Assembly (NCBI GenBank): GCA_022749755.1
Contig: CM040448.1
Location: forward strand, 13,514,481-13,578,480
Reading direction: 5' to 3'
DNA length: 64,000 bases
DNA from: Azadirachta indica
Lineage: Eukaryota > Streptophyta > Magnoliopsida > Sapindales > Meliaceae
Notes under the pieces: generated by a model
Told to the model about the DNA's origin: nothing
Databases searched by the model: none
The model's input: the letters and a program-made list of their open reading frames with translations, nothing else
Made by a program: the position numbers and the translations under genes
Shown: positions 22,801-35,000 of the stretch, piece by piece
Position numbering within the stretch: position 1 is the stretch's first letter
Layout of the letters: the number at the start of each line of letters is the position of its first letter

Positions 22801-25800
22801 ACTCTAACACTTAATTATTAATAAGTACTTACAAAGGATGCCTTAGGGAACTTCCTTCTAAGTCATTTGAGTAGTGAAGAGCATTATTTGTTTCTATTTT
22901 GCATTGATCTTCCCCATGTTGGTCAAGACCAACAGTAGAAGATTCACCAGAGTATCGCACCCTTTTCTTTGGAGCAACTTGCAGGCCTAGCTGCTTAAGC
23001 TTGTTGGAAACTTGAGCAGCCGAAACTTCACCATCAAGATCCAGAGATTCCGCTATAAGACGACTACAACTCCGTTCATCTTTGAATCTAGAACAGCCAT
23101 ATTTATCAATACAGATGCAGTACAGCAATTGTGAAACTACTAAATAAGCATTGAATTGAAGAAAGAATATGATACCATATAAGTAGAATTTACCCTTACG
23201 AAAGAAACCAAAATAATTTATTACTAACAACAAAAAGACACAAGCAACATTTATCTAATATTGTATTCTTTTGATACTATTGCATATATACTTGTTAGTA
23301 AAATAGTTGCTTCAAAACAAACTTACTTCTCGTAAAGATCCTTGATCTTCAGGTCCCACTCATCACTGAGAACAAGTCTTCTCTTTCTTTTAGAAACATT
23401 TATAGACTCCTCTTGTATGGAAGTTATCCCACTGCACCAACCAAATACATGAAGGACATTTTAAATTTGAAGTATGTTAGACAAACAGGAAATATAGTAA
23501 TATTCAAGGGTTGTCCCAGATATCATACTGATCAGAATTTTCTTTCCCATCAATCTCACTGTTTGAAACAGATGTGACACCTTCCTGAACTTCACCAAAA
23601 ATTCCTTCATTTCTGGACAAAAGAGTGGTATTTTTATGTATTGTTCTGAGAATAATTACGATAGGCATTCAGTCAATTAAAAAAAAAGAATCATCATACT
23701 GATCGGAGAAGAAAAGATTTAATCATTTTCTGTAAAAGCTTGAAAATCAGTTATATAATGGCTCGATCTTTCTTCTCCGAAGGGTTTCATTTTTCAAGCT
23801 TTTACAGAAAATGGAAGAAAATTAATCAATGTCTGTACTTAGCCAATGAAGGATCTAATTGATTAAATCTTTAAAGCCAAGCAGCTCGATTAGAGAAAGA
23901 GAGAGCATAAATAGCAAATATTAAGCTGATGTCCAACTTGGAAAAAATGCCTATAAGGAGTAAAAGATTTGTCATCTATCCTCCTTAATATTTGAAAACC
24001 ATCCATTGTTAAAACCCAATAGAAAATTAGCATTATCAACATAGTCTTACTTCTGATATCCAAGTTCATGGCAAATGATGACATCAGCTTCATCCTCACC
24101 CAATGCATCAGCTATGCTTCTGCGAGCCCATCCTTTGGCCTGTGATGACCCAATATCGCCAACTTCACCAACATTTTCCCAAGTTCCACTAATTTTCTTT
24201 GTGTGGCCAAGCTCGTGCAATAAATATTCAGCATTAATGTAATGGCATTCTCTTCTAGTTTTCCAAAAGAGAATTTCCACAAAAAGAAGGGGTTGGTTCT
24301 TCATTCTTTTAAGCATATTTCGGACCAATCTAGTGAGAAAATCAACAATATTAGCATAATTTTTGCTTGGGCATGACTTCTGCTCAGCCAGGATGTCATA
24401 GAATATACAGAGGAGTGATAACTGCATAATTTTATCCAAAATAATTTTACGTGAGATTTACAGTCAAATGAGTTTTCGATAATCTTAAATATAGTGTTTC
24501 AAAGCTATAACCTGATATAGCATCGGCGAGAGCTCCAGGTCATCAGTGATTCGCTGAAAAATGCAAATTATGTAGTGATTTGTACGGTACGAATTGCTCT
24601 TGTAAAACTGCAGCAGCCAGCACAATTTTTGAATAATGCTAGTATTTGCAAAGGATGAAAGGAACATGGAGACCCTAAAATCAACTTCATTAGTGGCAGC
24701 TGGCTGCTCATCATCAGAAGAATCACTACTGCTGCAGTGAAGATAATCATCAGCATGATCAGATTTTCTGTTATCCTTCTGCAACAGATTGACTCCATTA
24801 TTCCTCATCTCTTGCACTTCAGTTTCAGGTTCATCAATCTTAACAGGGAAGTCCATGTCTTCTTTCCCATCAGAAGTTGCATCTGTTAAGCTTTCCTTGT
24901 GTGACATGCAGGCATTTACTATAGATCCACTGTTTGACACGCAATTCTCATTCTGAATGGTAGCACGATTTCCAGACAGTTCATTTTCAGTTTCTTTGTT
25001 GCCCTTCAGAGTTCCCTTTTTTCTCGCTTTCCTTGATCTTTTAGAAACCTAAGTCATAAACAGAGGTTTCAATATAGATCATTGCAGAAGAAAAGAAAGG
25101 CATGGTGCAGTGCATACCAAAATAAAAGAAGAAACAATGTGAATTACACTAACTTGACATTAAGATAGCTTACAAAATTTAAAATTGCAATGTTACAATT
25201 TTAACTTTGAAAACTTTTACTCAATTTTCCTGACAAATGGGAAGATTTTGTAGGAAAATAACACATTTTATATCAAGAAAATAGGGTAAAACTCTCTAAG
25301 AAACATATAATACGTATTAGAATGATTAATAAATAAAGTAGACACAAGAATTGCTTTCATAAAAATACTTAAGGGACAAAAATATATACTTCTACATATA
25401 TCTTATTCCAAGTTTGCAAGTGGCGACCAATTTCCATTTTGAGAACAGAATTATAAACTGCCACTCACAGAAAGTAAACATCAAAGACACCTCTAAAATT
25501 CAAAAAGTTTTCTGCAGAATGTAAACAGATGAATTTAAAATATTTGGACTATGGCTAGAATTACTTGGCATCAACAAAATCAGCATATGGTCAAAAATAA
25601 AGGTCTATAACAATAATTTACATGAGAAATTTAGTGGATTCTAGTCAGTGTTTAGAACTACGAAAATCTCATAATTTGAGATATTCTAATTACACTGAAA
25701 GCACATAATTTGAGAAGTCTTCTCTGATAAATGACTAACTTGAGATAACCACCATTCCAACAGTTTGCCAATGTAAAACTACTCTGCAAATAAGAAAACA

Positions 25801-28800
25801 TACCCTTAATGCACCACGTGCTTGAAGATTCTCCATGAGCCTTAGAAGTACATATATCATTTCAACTAAATCTGCAAGATCACTGACAAGAAAAATAACC
25901 AAATAGCGCACAATAAGACATTTTTTAGTCCAAATTAGAAAATTTTCTATACATTTTTCGCCAAGTACATGCTTTTGCACAACAGATATGTGTATTTATA
26001 ACTGGATATATATCTAGCTGCAGTTCGTGAAATAAATTAAAAAAAAAATGAGCTGGAACATTTTTCTAACATGATTGCTTCTCCATTATATTAAGTTAAC
26101 ACTTGACCTAAAAGTTTACGCTATCAAGTAAAGGCTTCACTTGTCACCAAACAAAGACGAAAAATAGAAAAAAAGACAAATACAACTTCAATCAAGTGGG
26201 AGACTCAAACAAATGACCTCTTGAACAAACTGCCTCTCCGACAAAGTTATGTGGCTATTTGACTTAAAAACTTAAGCTAGCAGGCAAGGACTCAAAACAA
26301 TATTATTAAGCCCAAAGATTAAAAATATTGAGCCCTCAATTAACTGATGATTCAAGTTAAAGATTCAAAAGGTCAAAAGAAAAAAATTAAAAGAAAAATT
26401 AAAGTCTTGAAGATTAAAGGTGAAGAACCTTTTGGGTTGTTTGCGAGTGTCAAACACTTTGACCAGGTTCAGGAGAAACTGAGTCATCCCTTGGTCAGTC
26501 TGATCATAAAACAACTTGTAAAGAAGGATGCGAGCTGTTTGCGGCTCCTTAGAATTTTCCGGCAATGACTTAAGCACTAAATCTAACATACGAATCTGCA
26601 AGAAAGAAAAGCCAGTGCCAACAGACGTTAGAAAAAGGAAAAGTTCGCAGTCTGATGCAAGAACAAGTGCAATACAGAGCTGTATAATCATGCAAAACTA
26701 TTTACATACTTTGACTCACATACACTGTTAAAGTAGAGACATGTATGGAAGGCAAAGAAACATCTTGAATATCTTCAAAAATAAGAAACAGAGATCTTAG
26801 CCATGAAAGCAGTTAAAGCATCAAAATAATAAGTATATATCACCATATTCTTCATAAGAGAACCAGCTGCTGACAGAAACTTATAATTATTTGTTTCCTT
26901 CAAGCCATCAAATACATTTTGCCATCTCGAAATGACCAGTCGAAACATTGATTCATCCATTGACGATGCGATTGGTCCACATATGTTGCCATTAAACAGA
27001 GTGCTATCAGCAAATGCATCGGTGGAAGCTTCAACCTTTTCTGTTTCCAAGACTGGCTGTTTAATCACAAATATTCACACCAACAGTTAATAGATAAAGT
27101 CTAACTACAATTATAAAGACGAGTAAACATTCAGAAGGAATATCAATCCATCTAATAACACAGAAGAAAAGGTGGTCGGGTATATTAACTGAGTGCATAT
27201 CTTAGGATTGAGTCAAGATCAACTTTCAACTTCTCATCAAGCAGAGATCACCTAACTAAATTTGACAACAAGACTTTCTAGTGAGGAAAGTGCATTAACT
27301 ATATCATGCACTTGCAGCTACTAAAGCTTCGTGAACCATCCTAAGCTTAGAACAAAACTTAAAATCCTTGAGATATGACTACCCATAACTCTCACCTTTG
27401 AAGACATAATTTTGTGATATTGAAATGAAGTCACAAACTGGGCAACCTGAAAGAACATAATGATATCACTGCTCTGAATTGCAGGATGTTCCTTTTCAAT
27501 ATCCTCACGAATTGACTGCATCAAAACTGAAACATTCGGCTTACATATGAGTATTAACAATAAGACCAAAGGAAGGGGACAAAAAGGGAGAACAAAAAAA
27601 AATTATTGAAAACTTCCAAATGATATATACCATTGTAACTTCCTGATAGAAACTGGTTCACAAAATCATGGAGCAACTCCAAAATATTGTCCTTTGTTGA
27701 AGGTAAGCTTCCTTGATCCCACACAATCTTTTTATTTGCAGCTTTTACACCTTTATGAGGTTTAAAGATGGGATTTTGAGAAGCAGAAGCCAGGTTTCCC
27801 TTAAACACGGCTTTAGAACCATCCTTTCAGGGAAAAAAAAAAAAAACAGAGTTACTAAATTTCTAAATATAACCTTTATGAATATCATTCAATCAGTAAT
27901 AGGTGAAACTCATACCATGGTAAGTCTTGCAAATGTCCCACTAAACTGTGAATGACGAATAAGATTGTGTAGTCTTGAAAGCCGTCTTTTCTCTTGCTCC
28001 TCTGCTATTATGGATTTGAGACTATCAAGAGAATCTTTGGTGTCTCCACCCATCTAGCACATAAAAATTCATTAGAATGGACCAACAAATTCATACCATC
28101 AATCAGCTAAGTGACTACATCTATATTGGCATCCCAAAAAAAGAGGAAAAGAAATTTCCTAGCTCAAACAATTTAAAGCTCCTAAAGGTGTATTTACTTG
28201 TTAATTTATAAGCACCATATTACAGCCTACACTAAAAATCAAACAACTCATAAATTTCCTCATAATATATCTTCCAGACTGGTTCCAAATATTTAAATTT
28301 TCTTAGGCAGTCCAGCCTGAAGTCCTCAAAAGAAAACACTGCAAAAAAGTAAAAATAACAGGATAAATATATCCACCTTGGAACCTTTTTGATGAGCTTT
28401 GGCAATCAACTCTGGATCCTGACCCATAAATATGTAGTGAAAAGTTTCCAACAAAAGCAAGTTGTCCTGCCGGAAATAACCGCAACAACCACCAATGTGC
28501 TGAGTTATAACAATAATTATGTCCATTACATTCTCGTTGAACAAAAGTTCCAGGAATCTATCTCTGAGGGATAAAAATTGACTAGCTGAACCCCCAGCCT
28601 TCTGCTGCAATGGAATATCTTGCACAGCAAGAATGTTTCGGAATAAAGTCATAACTAACTGGACCAACTTCCAGTCATCCTCCGTGAATGCTTCACTGTA
28701 TGACATTCCAGTATTCATTAACAATAGTAATAACAGCAACAACACGTCAAATGTAAAGCATGCAAAATCAATGGCACAGCAAAGTACAAAATGTGAGCAA

Positions 28801-29535
28801 TTTATATTATTCTGCTAATAGTAGTTACGGAAAGAAAAAAGTATGGTTAACATTTATTGCTATTTAACCATTGTAATTTTACATGTACGCTACTTAATCG
28901 ATGAAATGGCCACAGAAGAAGCAGAGACTTTGTTCTTACCGTTCTAAATTTTCTAGTGGACCTTCGAGAAGTGAAACAATCACAGCAACTGTATCCCTGC
29001 ACGTAATGGCAGACTTCAAACCCCAAAGATACTCGATTTGTTGAGGGATATCATTAGATGAGGGCTCAATGGGCATAGTCAAAAACACCAAAACCTTCAC
29101 TGCATAATTAGAAAAAAAAAAAGGGTTAACCCTTTTATCCTGATAAATCGAATAAATAAAAAATTGAAGGAATTGCAGTTACCTGCATTTAAGACCAAAT
29201 TTCGATCATCTTGACAGTGCTCAATAATCGGTGCCAAATCTTTAGAGACGATGTTCCATTTACATACTTGTGTAAACACTTCTCGCTTTTGTGGATCATC
29301 ACGCCTCAAGAATCTCAGCAAATCCTTCATATTCTCTGTCGATGAAATATGGAAAAATCATATTGCTCGTAGTAATATTAATTAGATCAAAATATCACCG
29401 CTTTCTTTACTCTTTTTGTTGATGAAACGTACCTAAACACTGCTCGCCCTTGGAATAGCCGATCCGATTGCCTCTTTCGTCCTCTTCCACGAGACCGAGA
29501 CCGGCGCATATCACCGATAAGCCTTCCATTTCCAT
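19848..29535 (-). CDS. TIM: TIMELESS (TIM/TOF1 homologue), replication fork protection protein
   Basis: Twenty exons join in frame to a 1266-residue protein (3801 nt with stop): 29433-29535, 29183-29335, 28940-29099, 28377-28695, 27916-28053, 27631-27823, 27396-27526, 26844-27056, 26429-26595, 25804-25882, 24512-25048, 24051-24421, 23529-23612, 23327-23431, 22833-23087, 22549-22617, 21955-22182, 21024-21134, 20229-20339 and 19848-20121. The ATG at 29535 gives MEMEGLSVICAGLGLVEED, the conserved family N-terminus, followed by LLRFLRRDDPQ and IIEHCQDDRNLVLNA. The central part has LCWLLQFYKSN and FWKTRRECHYINAEYLL, typical of the family's C-terminal region. Two related KFKD...KLKQLGL modules lie at about residues 912-957 and 1021-1066, and the tail is acidic. 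TIMELESS works with TIPIN at replication forks in checkpoint signalling and cohesion. All introns are GT-AG and no lesion is seen. The length is in the family's usual range. Confidence 0.95.
22410..22530 (+). repeat. Possible tRNA-derived SINE fragment
   Basis: In TIMELESS intron 16 the plus strand reads TTTAGCTGGTAAGCTCTC (box A-like), and about 40 bp later GGTCTTGAGACCTGATTTC (box B-like). No poly-A tail or target duplication is clear. Confidence 0.3.
23724..23813. repeat. 23-bp perfect inverted repeat in TIMELESS intron 12
   Basis: CATTTTCTGTAAAAGCTTGA plus AAA (23724-23746) is repeated in reverse complement at 23791-23813, with a 44-bp spacer. A second, interleaved pair is also present: GATCGGAGAAGAAAAGAT near 23701 and its near reverse complement near 23764. 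Confidence 0.85.
26095..26290 (-). repeat. SINE-like or other dispersed repeat in TIMELESS intron 9
   Basis: On the minus strand a box A-like and box B-like arrangement (GCAGTTTGTTCAAGAGGTCA then TTTGAGTCTCCC) resembles a common plant dispersed repeat. The boundaries are uncertain. Confidence 0.35.
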
Positions 29536-29681
29536 GTATATTTGTGAGCGAACGGCGCCGTTGTTATTTGGATCGAAGGTTTTGTGAGAGGTGAACACTA
29601 GTTGGCTTAGAAACTGTGAGGGAAGAACAAAAAAGTGACCTGGGTCTAAACCCAAAAAAAAAAAAATTGGGGGCCGCGATG

Positions 29682-29716
29682 GCGCCAATTTTGTATCGGT
29701 ATTAATTTTCCCGCGC
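29682..29716 (-). promoter_or_regulatory. Paired E2F-type motifs upstream of TIMELESS
   Basis: Two matches to the E2F consensus WTTSSCSS lie about 150-180 bp upstream of the TIMELESS ATG. One is ATTGGCGC on the minus strand (29682-29689). The other is TTTTCCCGCGC on the plus strand (29706-29716), which contains TTTCCCGC. E2F sites of this kind drive S-phase expression of plant replication genes. Occupancy is inferred. Confidence 0.6.
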
Positions 29717-32073
29717 TATAGATGTTCTGGCAGATGGGAATCTTGTGATATGGGAGTAATGAACGGTACTTGTAACCGGTGATGTGGCAGCATGTGATTT
29801 GCTTGTATTATGTCATGATCATGGAATACGAGATTCTTAGCAACGAACGACTCATCGTCCAGGTAGGTTATTTGTAGCAAACATGTCGACTTTGTAATAT
29901 ATAAACAAGCGACGCTTCATTCTCAGAGTCGACGAATTCTTGTGATTATAAGTGCGGCGGAGTTGAAAATCTTATTTTATTCTTTTTGGTTTAGCATAAA
30001 ATAGCGTTTTACCTTTCTAACCGTTCGTCACGTTGAGATGTAAGATTAAAAAGAGAAGATACTTAAACATTGTAATCGGAATGATTGAAAATTTGACGCG
30101 AGAGCTTACTAAAACTTATTCGCAAATAGATATTATTTAGTTTATAGAAATTTTATTTTTTAAGTATTACAAGCTTATTTGCCACATTAGAAAAATACAC
30201 TATTATATTACACCTACTAACAACAACAACAATCAAAAATTACGAAAAGATATATTGTTATAACACATCCAATAATCAAAAGTTACATTGAAAAGATATA
30301 CTGTTGTAACATGTTCAACAACTATAATAATTAGAAATCAGAGAGATGTTTATCCAAAATTTCTTAAAACATAAAATCTCATATAATAAAAAATTCCATC
30401 AATTCGAACTTACCCAAATATTGGGGGTGAGTTCAGTTCACCATAAAGCCTTTGGCCTGATGGCTGTTTATAGAAATATTTTAAAATTGTCATTATTTGA
30501 AAAAGAGTTCTTATTTCTTTTAAAATAACAACTTAATTCATAAATACCTATTATTTTATTTAAATATATATTTGAATACAGTTGTTACTTAAAAAAAGTC
30601 TCAGTATTTTTTTTTAAGATAATTACTCATACATAAGTTCGTATTATTTTATTTTTCTGCATAGTTTTTTTATATTAGAGTAACGTTATTGTTGGCACTT
30701 CAAAATTCTTAAAACTTATATATATATATATGTATATATCATATTTATCATATTAAAATAATAAAATATTCTTAGAATACCTTATTAACTCTAAAAATAA
30801 TCCTCGTTATACCATTGCTTTTACAACCCCAGCGTTCTAAATTCTATGATTGCAAATTATTAATTGAATTTTTTTTAAAAACATGCTCAATTAATATACA
30901 AGAGATAAATTCTCATATAATTCAAAGTCATGACTGAAAATTTATATTTTACAATTAAGTTTCTCTCTATAATTTTTTTTTTATCAATTTAAACTTTTTA
31001 TAAATGTATTAAAAAATAAAAGTTTTTTTTATTTAAAAACACTAATGAATTATATGTATAATAGAGCATAAAATTATTTAATATAAATTAAAATATATAA
31101 GTTTAGTTATAAATTTTTATTTAAATTTAGTTAAAGTTAAAATTAATAATTTTAAGAACAATTGGAGGAGAACAATAGCATCACCTTTTAAATTATTATT
31201 ACTTAAAAAAGCCACCAGTACTTAATAAGAATTTGTTTACGAATGCACATTATCTCATTCATATAAATATTTTAAATTTATTATTATTTTTAAAAAGTTG
31301 TCATTGCGTGTTTAGCTTGTTAATAAATATATATACTATCTCATTCAGATTACTGTTACTTGAAATTTGTATTATCACAGTTTTGAAATTGAATATTATT
31401 TATTTCTCGATAATAATTAATGGTAATAAACTATACTCTATAGCATATCAAAATGACTATAAAATTGAAAATTTCTTGATAAAAGGTGGGTGCTAGTGAA
31501 AAAAGTGTTGGTGGAATGAAATCGTTGCCAAATTGGTTCGCCGAAATCGTTGACTTCCTTTACATTAAAATTGTTGGACCTTTTGTTTTTTTAATTTTTT
31601 GTTTTTGATCCCTTAAATATATATTGCACAAAAGATTATTTCCTTTGGCCAAAGGCGGTGCTGGTGAAAATATTTTTTAAAAATCGTTAACAAAGTTTTA
31701 GATAAAAATATGCAAATTGAAAACGACGTCGTTGGTGAGTCGCCCGACGCTGTGCGAATAAACATTTCCTTGACAGTATCACTTTTTCCATTGAACCAAA
31801 AAGTATTCCAACTGTCTTAACTCAAAAAAAATATAAAAAAATATAAAATTTTTCTTTCGATACGAACTAAGCGCCTCTCTCATTTTCTCTCCTTGTGTCA
31901 GCGCCACCCTCTTCACTTCCGCCAAATTTAGCGGCGATTTCTTCAAACACTCTACACTAATTAAAACTACGCAGTCTCATTTTCTTTTCATTTCAAATCC
32001 CCGAAGCACGTCATTTCATCATCTCCACATTCTCTCTTCAAATTCATTTTCATTTTGTTCCTTCTTTCCAGCA
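29717..32073. other. Divergent intergenic region between TIMELESS and PKP2
   Basis: About 2.3 kb, strongly AT-rich from 30100 to 31500. It contains a small diverged tandem repeat near 30210-30330 (GAAAAGATATAcTGTTgTAACA twice) and a TA tract near 30717-30740. The last 200 bp before the PKP2 ATG are CT-rich, as in a plant 5' UTR, with TATAAA-like runs near 31830-31850. No gene is seen. Confidence 0.6.
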
Positions 32074-35000
32074 ATGGCTCAGGTAGTCGCTACGCGATCG
32101 ATTCAGAGCTCGTTTTTGTGTCATAGCTCGGGATCCGTGCAAGACCGAGGTGTCGAGAAGCTGAAGTCTGCTAGCTTTGCTTCAAAGGTGCTGGCACGCG
32201 AGGAGAAGAAGAGGATTACACTTGTTCGTAGAAGAACTCCAATCACAGCTAAGAGATCCGCCGGTGTCGAGTCTGAAGTTGTTCCTGTTTCGCCCGAGGA
32301 CGTTCCTAAGGTTTGTGCTGTTTGGTTGTTGAGAAAATGCGGAAAATAAGAGTAATAGTTGTTTTTTTCTCTAACACTTGTAAGTAAAAGTAGATAAAAT
32401 GACTGGCTGTCTTGAAGTAAGATAAATGCTAATAGTTAGGTTATTAGAGTTAGTACGGATATGTATGTGTGTTCAGAAAATTTTAGAAGAACAACCGAAT
32501 AATTTGTAAAGTTTGTTTTGTTTGTGTAGTCTGTTTTGGTTGCTATAGTGGAAACAGTAGTTAAGTGTGACTTTGAATCTGTAAATTAATGTTGATCCAA
32601 GCTTGAAGAGTATAAGTTTCACTCTAGGTGTATAATTTTTGAGAGTGGTAATGATCTTTTAACTTCTAAGCTATTAAAACTTGGCCTTTCGGACTTGTTT
32701 GTTTAATTGGTTAATTATGTCATATTGTCATTGATATCACCATAGGAAGCGTTGATAAAAATATTTGTTATTGTGGTTATGGGCAGAGAGAGGAGGAATT
32801 TCGGCATTTGGGGGGAATTCAGCAATTAGGCGACACATCAGTGGCCATGTGGACCAAGCCAGTTGTCAGACGTAAAACCAAGATTGTTTGCACCATCGGT
32901 CCTTCAACCAATACAAGGGAAATGATATGGAAGCTGGCTGAGGCTGGAATGAATGTTGCGCGTTTGAATATGTCTCACGGAGACCATGCTTCTCATCAAA
33001 AAGTTATTGATTTGGTCAAAGAATATAATGCGCAATCCAAGGACAATGTTATTGCAATCATGCTCGATACGAAGGCAGGTTTCCGTTCACTTGTTTCTTT
33101 TATTATTTCTACATATGGCTATTGCACCTGGTTCCTTTAGTAAGTTACTTTCAATGAACACAGGTGCTGCATGAGATTTGGCTGATTATTTGTTTATATA
33201 AGATTTTCGGCATGCTTTGCTATCGGTGAAATATTGTTATTACCTACACCACTTAAGGAGATACTTTCATTTTCATTTGGTATTTTGTTAACTGTGGTCT
33301 CCTTTGTCACCAGGGTCCAGAGGTAAGGAGTGGAGACTTACCACAACCAATCACTTTAACACCTGGGCACGAATTCACTTTTACAATACAGAGAGGTGTT
33401 GGCACAGCTGATTGTGTCAGTGTTAACTATGATGATTTTGTCAATGATGTAGAAGTGGGTGACATGCTTCTTGTTGACGGTACGTTAGCTCATCTGCTGT
33501 TTGTTCTTCTATATTATTAATCAAAATTTGAAGTGTTCTGGAAGTATATTTTGCAAGATTGCTTACCTGACAAATCATGAGGAACACTGACCTATTTGTT
33601 TTTATGTTCTCTATGCTCCACTGACCCTTAATTTATGATCTAGGCGGTATGATGTCCTTGATGGTGAAATCAAAGACAGAAGATTCAGTGAAATGCGAAG
33701 TTGTTGATGGAGGAGAGCTTAAGTCTAGGCGGCATTTGAATGTTCGAGGAAAAAGTGCAACACTGCCTTCCATAACTGGTTGGACCTTGAATTATCATTT
33801 ATGTCTTTTAAATTTGACAATGTCTTTCCTCTTCCAGCCTCACCCAGCTCTCTTATCTGTAAACTCTAAACTGGCAAACAGGTATTTTGTTTTGAAAATC
33901 GATGTAATTGTTTGCATTGGTTTCTGCAGAGAAGGACTGGGATGATATCAAATTTGGAGTGGACAACAAAGTTGACTTCTATGCCGTTTCCTTTGTTAAA
34001 GATGCACAAGTAGTTCATGAATTGAAGAGTTATTTGAAAAGTAAACTCTTGATTTTAGATCTTTTGTTTAGGAAATAAATACGTAAATGTGCTGTAATCT
34101 GTGTTTTGGATCTAGGAAATAAATACGAATGTGTGCTTTATTCTGTGTTTTGGATTTACCATATATAACTTTGCTCCATGTGAATCTACAGGCTGTGGTG
34201 CAGATATTCACGTAATTGTCAAGATTGAAAGTGCAGATTCTATACCAAATTTGCATTCAATTATCACAGCATCTGATGGGGTGATCACCTGCATCCTTGC
34301 GTTGCATCTGTGATTTTAATCAGTATTTGTTGACTTCTATGGACATAACACAGAATTTCCTGATGGATTAGAATTTTACTTGAGCTTTCCTATGAATGCT
34401 TTAAGGAATTTTTTTCAGTTTTGGATGCGTCTTTTTCTTTATATCGTACTAACAGAAGATTTTCATTCTTTTGTTTTGCTTTTTAGCTCAACTAGGCTCA
34501 GTTGTAGTTTTTAGCAGCAGTACAGTGTATACATAGTATAAAAGTGCTATATTCTAGATATGTTAAATAATCTATTTAGTTGTTCTTTGGAAAATATGTG
34601 AGTATAAAAGTGAGTATCAAGTCCTCTGTTCCTTCAATGATTCTGTACTAATACATGCTCTTATTATTTAAGGCTATGGTTGCAAGAGGTGATCTTGGTG
34701 CAGAACTTCCCATTGAGGAGGTTCCGCTTCTGCAGGTATTATTCCTCTCTAATATAAGAGCAATGCCAAGATGTCATCCACTGTCAAGGCATTTTATTTC
34801 TGACATTTAAATCCATGACAAAATGTAGGAAGAGATAATAAGGACATGTCGCAGCATGGGGAAAGCTGTTATCGTGGCCACCAATATGTTAGAAAGCATG
34901 ATTGTTCACCCAACTCCAACCAGAGCAGAGGTCTCAGACATTGCTATTGCTGTCCGAGAGGGAGCTGATGCCGTCATGCTTTCTGGAGAAACTGCTCATG

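Noticed and set aside
29536..29688. N-terminal extension of TIMELESS to 29688
   Set aside because: The family begins with the MEGLS..ICAGLG motif, present at 29535-29500. The upstream frame runs through low-complexity promoter DNA with an E2F site.
33075..33140. Reading through the PKP2 exon 2 donor
   Set aside because: It gives [10 protein letters not shown] and a stop, losing the pyruvate kinase core. The spliced product restores [11 protein letters not shown].
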